A DNA stretch of 10,613 nucleotides, taken from Candidatus Aminicenantota bacterium. Its GTDB lineage: Bacteria > Acidobacteriota > Aminicenantia > UBA2199. Shown in pieces: positions 6,030-10,613 of this stretch (position 1 is its first letter; each line of letters starts with the position of its first letter). The notes beneath the pieces are model-generated. The model did no database searches. It was given only the letters and a program-made list of their open reading frames with translations, and was not told the DNA's origin. The translations under genes and the position numbers were made by a program. The stretch is taken from contig JAHELQ010000130.1 of assembly GCA_024644125.1 (NCBI GenBank), positions 1 through 10,613 of the forward strand, in the 5' to 3' direction.

Positions 6030-8249
6030 TCATACAGTAGGACGAATCATGACCCGGGTTTGTGAATTTTTCGACTTCAAGGTTGTTTTTCTGTTCTGGG
6101 CCGATATTTCTTTTATTTCATTGCCGAGAGGGAAACATGGCGCAAAACGGAGGGCAAGGCGGAACATTTCCCCGCAAGCGGTTGCGTCGTCCATTTTTCG
6201 CAATATGATTCCTTGCCAATAATATCCGACAGCGGGCTGGCCTTTGGCCAGTAGTCCGGCCTGCGCCAGCGCCTTTGTCAGCCAGTGATGCTCATGATCT
6301 CGTTTATCCATACGTCTAAATATTTCCGCCGTGAGAAAAGCGATCTCGGTCGAGCGGGTTTGGCAGTCGCCGTCCGGTATACAGGACCGGCCCGATTTCA
6401 GGCTATGTAGGGCCGTTGAATATTTCTGTAGGAGCATCTGACAGATTGCCAGATGGACGTATATCTCTGGAATTGCCGGCTGCAAACCGGCGGCTCTGTG
6501 GAAATAGTGTTCCGCCGCCTCCAGGTCGTAATAACGGGTTGCCAGTTGTAGACCCCGAAAGCAAGAGCCGCGCCAGGAATCGGGATGGTAACGCTCGATA
6601 GCCTCCGTTACCCGATGCAAACGTTTAAAATCCTCCGCGGCTCCAAAGATTTCTCCGGCAGTCAATAAAGTCCTGAGATTTTTTTCATCGACTGTGACTA
6701 GCCGGGCGATGATCCGGGCGGCCGCGTCGAGGTTCCCGCAGCGAAAGAGCCAAACACTGTAATTATAGAGGCCGTCGTAGCATCTCGGATAGGCGCGGCA
6801 AAAGTCTTCCAATACTCCGAGAGCTTTTCTCTGGTCTCCCCTTGCGAAATAATAGGCGGCCCTCGCTTCGGAGGTTCCGTGAAATGTGGGGGCGGCGCGC
6901 TTTAATTTTTTGAGCAATTTTCTCGTGTGTTGCCCGGCCTCGCCACACACATATCCTTTCAAACAAGCATGCAGGATTTTTCGGTGGAGCGCCGGGGCAT
7001 TTCCAGGGCAAAGGTACAACAAACGGTCCACTGCCTTCTCTGCCTTGTTCATGCAGCCCATTGCCAGTAAAGGTTCATATATATGCGTTAACGCTACAAG
7101 GTTTTTTGAATCTACGGCCAAAACTCGTTCGAAAAATTCTGCTGCCTGGTGGGTAAAATCTCCCTCCAGGTGAATCAGGGCTAATGCGTTCAGAAAGGTC
7201 GTGTTTTTCGGCTCCAGCTTTACCGCTGTATTCAATTCCCGGATCCCCTCGCGCCGGTTGGAGTGGCATAATTCCCGCATCCCGTTGAGATAGCGCTTGG
7301 ACGATTGGTTGTGCACGTAGCTCGATGCCTTCCGGTACACGCTTGCAGCCTGTCGGCAACGGCCCGTATCTTTGAGCAATTGTCCAAGTGTGAGAAACGT
7401 GTCGATGGAGTGGGGATTTTTTTGTATCACCATTTCCAATTGCCGGATGCTTTTGTTCCATTCTCCTTGCGAGTAAAGGATCTCTGCCAGTTCTATCCTT
7501 TTTTTCCAGCCTCCCGGATGCCGGGCGATGTAATCCAGCAACGTTTGTTCCCGAGTGGACTGCCGGGGCGATTGCCGTTTTAAAAAGACAGGAACAGTTC
7601 TCACCAGGCCCTCCAGCATCAGGTTCGCTATATCAGGATAAGCGAATCGCATGTCGATTTCCGGTTTTTGAGGGCCGGTCTCCGTCTCTAAAAATTGTCC
7701 GATCTCATCCCACTCTAATTGCCTAAAACAGAGAGTGTCGCCGCTGAATGTCCGTAATTTATCCCTGAGAATCGCCCGCGCGGTTTGCGCACGTTTGCGG
7801 GCGTTGGCACAGGAGATATGAAGCCGGTTGGCAATGTCCCGGTACGTCTTTCTCGTGAGAATCCGTAACATTGCCGCTTCTTTCAGATGCGGCGAGAGTT
7901 GTTGTATCGCTGTCAAGAGAGACTGAAACGCTTCCCGGCATTCAAGCCTCTCTTCCGGCACAGCCGGTTCGTAAGCGTCTAACGCGGCGTCGCCAAATTC
8001 TATATTTCGGTCTTTCCTCAATAGATCGATGCATATATTTTTGGTCAGGCGCGATAACCACGCTTTGGGATTTTCGATATCCTGGATAACCGTAACCATC
8101 TTTTCCCTGGCCCGCATCATCGCTTCGCTGAGCGCGTCCTCCGCCGCCATATCATTCCCGCCCATTGTCCTCAGGCATATCTTGTAAAGTCCCCCACTGT
8201 GGCTTTCCCAGAATTCCCAGAATTTGATATCTTCATTTTTTTCAATCAT
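6030..8249 (-). CDS. ECF-type RNA polymerase sigma factor with large C-terminal TPR domain
   Basis: The protein is 739 aa; the ATG at 8249 has a consensus AGGAGG 8 bases upstream. Residues about 8-82 are sigma region 2: D-(x)2-AEDALSEA (33-43) and NPKAWLSRLTKNICIDLLRK (60-79), typical of ECF sigma factors. Residues about 103-166 are region 4, with a helix-turn-helix around KTYRDIANRLHIS (134-146) followed by ARKRAQTARAILRDKL. A linker (about 170-240) leads to roughly ten degenerate tetratricopeptide-like helical pairs (about 245-715); a clear one is ALALIHLEGDFTHQAAEFFE (355-374). ECF proteins are normally about 170-200 aa, so about 550 residues are extra; TPRs usually bind proteins and could sense a signal or hold the sigma domain inactive. 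It heads the minus-strand run and may control it, including itself. No anti-sigma gene is visible. The domain assignment is strong; the regulon is inferred. Confidence 0.9.
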   Translation of the reverse strand: MIEKNEDIKFWEFWESHSGGLYKICLRTMGGNDMAAEDALSEAMMRAREKMVTVIQDIENPKAWLSRLTKNICIDLLRKDRNIEFGDAALDAYEPAVPEERLECREAFQSLLTAIQQLSPHLKEAAMLRILTRKTYRDIANRLHISCANARKRAQTARAILRDKLRTFSGDTLCFRQLEWDEIGQFLETETGPQKPEIDMRFAYPDIANLMLEGLVRTVPVFLKRQSPRQSTREQTLLDYIARHPGGWKKRIELAEILYSQGEWNKSIRQLEMVIQKNPHSIDTFLTLGQLLKDTGRCRQAASVYRKASSYVHNQSSKRYLNGMRELCHSNRREGIRELNTAVKLEPKNTTFLNALALIHLEGDFTHQAAEFFERVLAVDSKNLVALTHIYEPLLAMGCMNKAEKAVDRLLYLCPGNAPALHRKILHACLKGYVCGEAGQHTRKLLKKLKRAAPTFHGTSEARAAYYFARGDQRKALGVLEDFCRAYPRCYDGLYNYSVWLFRCGNLDAAARIIARLVTVDEKNLRTLLTAGEIFGAAEDFKRLHRVTEAIERYHPDSWRGSCFRGLQLATRYYDLEAAEHYFHRAAGLQPAIPEIYVHLAICQMLLQKYSTALHSLKSGRSCIPDGDCQTRSTEIAFLTAEIFRRMDKRDHEHHWLTKALAQAGLLAKGQPAVGYYWQGIILRKMDDATACGEMFRLALRFAPCFPLGNEIKEISAQNRKTTLKSKNSQTRVMIRPTV

Positions 8250-8330
8250 GACACTTGCCTCCTCATTCTTTTTTCGTTTCGATCAAGACTCAATGATCCG
8301 GCGAAACGGCTGCCCGAGGTTAGCAATGAG

Positions 8331-8409
8331 GTTGCAAAATGAGAGGTAAAATTGATTCACGCGGGAGTGTGAATGGTAATTTCGTTGCATCACTTACACT
8401 CTGGTTGCA
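8331..8409. repeat. Three direct copies of GTTGCA in the divergent control region
   Basis: GTTGCA occurs at 8331-8336, 8384-8389 and 8404-8409, all in the same orientation. The start-to-start distances are 53 and 20 bases, close to whole numbers of helical turns (about five and two). The copies lie only in the 293-base gap between the sigma/TPR gene and the divergent dehydrogenase gene. They could be activator or repressor half-sites for the minus-strand operon. I found no convincing -35/-10 pair on the minus strand here, which would fit a promoter needing an alternative sigma factor or an activator. Confidence 0.25.
8355..8374. promoter_or_regulatory. Small inverted repeat, possible operator, in the divergent intergenic region
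   Basis: ATTCAC (8355-8360) and GTGAAT (8369-8374) are perfect inverted 6-bp arms with an 8-base spacer, a spacing typical of dimeric regulator sites. It lies about 105 bases upstream of the sigma/TPR start and about 90 bases upstream of the -35 of the opposite promoter. No protein known to bind it is encoded here, and a 6-bp arm could occur by chance. Confidence 0.25.
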
Positions 8410-8460
8410 CAATCGAATTGGCGCTTGTGATATTTTTTTGAATAAAAGTTCGGCGGACTG

Positions 8461-8489
8461 TTGACTTTTGTGGAGGGCTTCATTACAAT
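8461..8489 (+). promoter_or_regulatory. Sigma70-like promoter for the phosphoglycerate dehydrogenase gene
   Basis: TTGACT (8461-8466) and TACAAT (8484-8489) are separated by exactly 17 bases and match 5 of 6 consensus positions each. Transcription would start near 8496, giving a leader of about 47 bases before the ATG at 8543. The surrounding sequence downstream of the -10 is AT-rich. Confidence 0.65.
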
Positions 8490-8542
8490 TTGCTATGAAA
8501 TTAATATTTTTAACAATAATATCAATCAAAAAGGGGTAACAC

Positions 8543-9469
8543 ATGTCAAAAAAAATCTTAGTCGCAACAGAAAAACCGTTCGCGAAAGAAGCGGTTGATA
8601 AAATCAAAGAGATCATCGGCGATGCAGGGTACGAATTGTCGCTGCTGGAGAAATACGAAGATGTAAACGATTTGTACAAAGCGGTGGCTGACGCGGACGC
8701 GTTGATCATCCGCAGCGACAACGTGACCAAAGAGGTCCTGGACGCGGCAAACAATCTCAAGATCGTGGTGCGGGCCGGCGCCGGTTACGACAACGTCGAT
8801 CTGGCCGCCGCCACCGGCAAGGGCGTCGTGGTGATGAACACTCCGGGACAGAATTCCAACGCCGTGGCGGAATTGGCCCTCGGCATGATGGTCTATATGG
8901 CCCGCGGTTTGTTCAACGGCAAATCCGGCACCGAGTTGCTGGGTAAAACATTGGGCATCCACGCCTACGGCAATGTGGGTAAACACGTGGCCCGTATCGC
9001 CAGAGGTTTCGGCATGGAGATCTACGCCTTCGATCCGTTCGTCGCCAAAGAGGATATCGAGAAAGACGGCGTGAACGTGTGCGATACAGTGGAAGAACTC
9101 TACAGCGCCTGCCAGTATATCTCCCTGCACATCCCCGCCAACGACAAGACCAAAAAGTCTATCAACGCCGCCCTGCTGGGTAAAATGCCCGAAGGCGCCG
9201 TTTTGGTCAATACCGCCAGAAAAGAGGTGATCGACGAGGAATCGCTGTTGAAATTGATGGAAGAGCGCAAAGACTTCAAATACCTTTCTGACATCGCTCC
9301 CGGTTGCATCGGGGACTTCGAATCAAAATACAGCGGCCGCTTCTATTTCACTCCCAAAAAGATGGGCGCCCAGACGGCCGAAGCCAATGTCAACGCCGGT
9401 ATCGCCGCCATCAACCAGATCGTCGCCTTCTTTGAAAATGGAGACACCACCTTTCAGGTGAACAAATAA
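8543..9469 (+). CDS. serA: D-3-phosphoglycerate dehydrogenase, short lysine-type (no ACT domain)
   Basis: The 308-aa enzyme is predicted to oxidise 3-phosphoglycerate to 3-phosphohydroxypyruvate with NAD, the first step of serine synthesis, in the cytoplasm. Features: RAGAGYDNVDLAAA (77-90) and NTPGQNSNAVAELALGMM (99-116), typical of D-2-hydroxyacid dehydrogenases; a Rossmann turn GIHAYGNVG (138-146), where the first Gly of GxGxxG is Ala; Asp164 at the end of the next strand, suggesting NAD rather than NADP preference; and Arg226 in VNTARKEVIDEE, the substrate-binding Arg. Where most family members have the catalytic His (TPHIGA), this one has TPKKMGAQTAEAN (270-282), with Lys272-Lys273. That substitution, the short length and the missing C-terminal serine-binding domain match the Bacteroides/Entamoeba-type enzymes, so serine feedback through an ACT domain is not expected. 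GGGGT sits 5 bases upstream of the ATG. It stands alone behind its own promoter; no serC is adjacent in this window. Confidence 0.9.
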   Translation: MSKKILVATEKPFAKEAVDKIKEIIGDAGYELSLLEKYEDVNDLYKAVADADALIIRSDNVTKEVLDAANNLKIVVRAGAGYDNVDLAAATGKGVVVMNTPGQNSNAVAELALGMMVYMARGLFNGKSGTELLGKTLGIHAYGNVGKHVARIARGFGMEIYAFDPFVAKEDIEKDGVNVCDTVEELYSACQYISLHIPANDKTKKSINAALLGKMPEGAVLVNTARKEVIDEESLLKLMEERKDFKYLSDIAPGCIGDFESKYSGRFYFTPKKMGAQTAEANVNAGIAAINQIVAFFENGDTTFQVNK

Positions 9470-9488
9470 GAACGATTCTTTGAACGCC

Positions 9489-9534
9489 CCAATCCATTTC
9501 CCGGCCAGGACCTTCCCGGTGGGAAATGGATTGG
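9489..9534 (+). terminator. Perfect 14-bp hairpin after the phosphoglycerate dehydrogenase gene
   Basis: CCAATCCATTTCCC (9489-9502) and GGGAAATGGATTGG (9521-9534) are perfect inverted repeats around an 18-base GC-rich loop, starting 19 bases after the TAA stop. The stem is strong but TGTGTCCC follows rather than a U-tract; a T6 run appears only at 9558-9563. It probably ends or protects the dehydrogenase transcript before the separate promoter at 9602-9629. Confidence 0.6.
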
Positions 9535-9601
9535 TGTGTCCCTGATACATGAAACCATTTTTTAATCCGTCGCGTCTCAATCGTATTCGCGAAAATTGTG
9601 A

Positions 9602-9629
9602 TTGATAGCTGCGCGTGATTTGTTATAAT
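9602..9629 (+). promoter_or_regulatory. Extended -10 sigma70-like promoter for the TonB-family gene
   Basis: TTGATA (9602-9607) is followed after 16 bases by a perfect TATAAT (9624-9629) preceded by TGT, giving the extended TGnTATAAT form. The predicted start is near 9636, which leaves a leader of about 70 bases holding a short ORF before the GTG at 9707. Confidence 0.7.
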
Positions 9630-9663
9630 AGGGAGTTATGTGTTACGCTCGAATAAGGAAAAA

Positions 9664-9702
9664 ATGGTTCATGTGGTAGATAGAATAAAGGCCGGCGGGT
9701 GA
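9664..9702 (+). CDS. Possible 12-residue leader ORF upstream of the TonB-family gene
   Basis: ATG at 9664 opens MVHVVDRIKAGG and stops with TGA at 9700-9702. AAGGA (9655-9659) lies 4 bases before it, a better ribosome site than that of the next gene, whose GTG start follows 4 bases after this stop. That arrangement suggests translational coupling: ribosomes ending here could re-start at the GTG. It may equally be chance in a short leader. Confidence 0.3.
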   Translation: MVHVVDRIKAGG

Positions 9703-9706
9703 GACT

Positions 9707-10588
9707 GTGAATCCCCGGCTGCGAAAATATATCGTCGTCGCGTCGATCCTTCTGCATATCGTCATCCTGATGCTATTCGAAGGGGCGGTCAGACTCAATC
9801 TCATCGGCTTCAACCCTCCGCCTCCGCCGCCCGAAAGCGAGCCCATTGTATTCGACCTGCAACAGCGGCAAACGCCCAAACAAGTGATCGAAACCCCCGA
9901 CGACGCCAACGTGACGGACCGGCAAACACAGGCGAACTATCTCTCGGACAAGAACGCCCTGGCCAGAAATCCTGAAACCGATCCCAACGCCCCCACAGGC
10001 GACGCGTTCGCCAAAGGAATTTACGAAACCCACGAACTCCCGTCGCAACAAGGAAAGCCTGGAGACGACCGCACCCAGCCCCGGCAAGAGGGATCGTCGC
10101 AAGGGGAAGAGGAGCGGAAACTCTCGGATTATATCGATCAAAACGATGTTTTCACCGGCGAATTTCTGCGCAAGGAACAAGAAGAAAAGTTTAGAGGCCA
10201 GACAGAACAACTGCCCAATGTCCCGCACCGCAATTTGCTGACCCAGGCGCTGGACCGCGGCGGCCTGTCATTCAACACCTACAATTGGGATTTCGCCCCC
10301 TATATGATCGGCCTCAAAGCCAAAATCCGCCGCAACATTTTCCCGCCGCTGGCGTTCACCAAATTGGGACTCATCAGCGGCGAGACTCTGGTGAAGTTCA
10401 GGATCTATCCCAACGGCGAATTGCGGCTGCTCAAAGTATTGGATTACAAAGGCCACAAATCGTTGATGGAAACGAGTTATCACGCGGTGAAATCATCGGC
10501 CCCCTTCGACAAGTTGCCGGCCAATTTCCCGGAAGACTACCTGGAAGTGACAGGAAAATTCATGTATTTTGTCAATAGACCGGAATAA
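9707..10588 (+). CDS. TonB-family energy transducer-like protein
   Basis: The protein is 293 aa with a GTG start at 9707; the frame is closed by TAA at 9686-9688, and the next in-frame ATG would delete half the membrane anchor, so GTG is the only sensible start. Only weak GGGTGAG precedes it. Residues about 8-29 (YIVVASILLHIVILMLFEGA) form a single N-terminal anchor after Arg/Lys, followed by PPPPPP (37-42) and a long polar, Gln/Glu/Asp-rich periplasmic region (about 50-190). Residues about 197-290 resemble a TonB C-terminal domain: IGLKAKIRRNIFPPLAF, GETLVKFRIYPNGELRLLKV, then SLMETSYHAVKSSAPFDKLP and a last strand GKFMYF. TonB-type proteins carry inner-membrane energy to outer-membrane transporters; no exbB/exbD is in view, so other roles of TonB-domain proteins (such as AgmX/GltJ-like machines) cannot be excluded. 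It probably leads an operon that continues to the right. Confidence 0.8.
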   Translation: MNPRLRKYIVVASILLHIVILMLFEGAVRLNLIGFNPPPPPPESEPIVFDLQQRQTPKQVIETPDDANVTDRQTQANYLSDKNALARNPETDPNAPTGDAFAKGIYETHELPSQQGKPGDDRTQPRQEGSSQGEEERKLSDYIDQNDVFTGEFLRKEQEEKFRGQTEQLPNVPHRNLLTQALDRGGLSFNTYNWDFAPYMIGLKAKIRRNIFPPLAFTKLGLISGETLVKFRIYPNGELRLLKVLDYKGHKSLMETSYHAVKSSAPFDKLPANFPEDYLEVTGKFMYFVNRPE

Positions 10589-10613
10589 TGGAAAAAAGGA
10601 AAAAGAGGATAAT
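10588..10613 (+). CDS. Possible start of the next gene (first 8 codons)
   Basis: The TonB-family stop TAA shares its last A with an ATG (TAATG), a common coupled arrangement. The frame reads MEKRKKRI to the window edge, a basic stretch as seen before a membrane segment. There is no good ribosome site of its own. Alternatively AAAAAGAGG near 10600-10608 is itself the ribosome site for a start just past the edge. Confidence 0.35.

Noticed and set aside
8558..9130. A 190-codon minus-strand frame inside the phosphoglycerate dehydrogenase gene, with a His-rich product.
   Set aside because: It is the antisense shadow of a confidently identified enzyme gene.
1..10613. Search for CRISPR repeats, tRNA or rRNA genes, transposases, integrases and terminal inverted repeats.
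   Set aside because: No regularly spaced repeats, cloverleaf-like segments or mobile-element proteins were seen on either strand.

Overview
The window looks like chromosomal DNA from a Gram-negative bacterium. It has a TonB-type energy transducer, a Bacteroides/Entamoeba-type (lysine-type) phosphoglycerate dehydrogenase, strong AGGAG ribosome binding sites and one recognisable signal peptide. The lineage cannot be fixed from sequence alone. An FCB-like, Acidobacteria-like or Aminicenantes-like bacterium would fit, but that is inference. I saw no tRNA, rRNA, CRISPR array, insertion sequence, integrase or origin, and no gene-free stretch longer than 300 bases.

Positions 8249 down to 1 (minus strand) form one co-directional run of six genes with gaps of 38, 51, 107, 33 and 15 bases, probably one operon. 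In transcription order they are: (1) an ECF-type sigma factor with a very large TPR extension (8249-6030); (2, 3) two tandem paralogous 205-residue proteins of unknown function, about 53% identical by hand alignment (5991-5374 and 5322-4705); (4) a 519-residue fusion of a catalytically degenerate GH18 chitinase-like domain and a near-canonical Nudix domain (4597-3038); (5) a 937-residue uncharacterised protein (3004-191); (6) the start of a secreted protein with a signal peptide and a short segment resembling the start of rhamnogalacturonan lyase-type proteins (175 to beyond position 1). A strong imperfect hairpin without a U-tract lies between genes 3 and 4 and may set relative expression.

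Positions 8250-8542 are the divergent control region. They hold a good sigma70-like promoter for the rightward gene, three GTTGCA hexamers and a small inverted repeat. Positions 8543-10613 (plus strand) look like housekeeping DNA of higher GC: a phosphoglycerate dehydrogenase, a perfect 14-bp hairpin after it, an extended -10 promoter, a 12-codon leader ORF, a TonB-family protein, and possibly the first codons of another gene overlapping its stop codon.

The candidate novel system is the minus-strand cluster. A regulator with a large protein-interaction domain heads two small probable beta-rich proteins, a dead glycosidase fold joined to a nucleotide-hydrolase domain, and a large uncharacterised protein. 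None of genes 2-5 has a signal peptide. Their joint function is unknown; a glycan-recognition or effector-type role is only a hypothesis.
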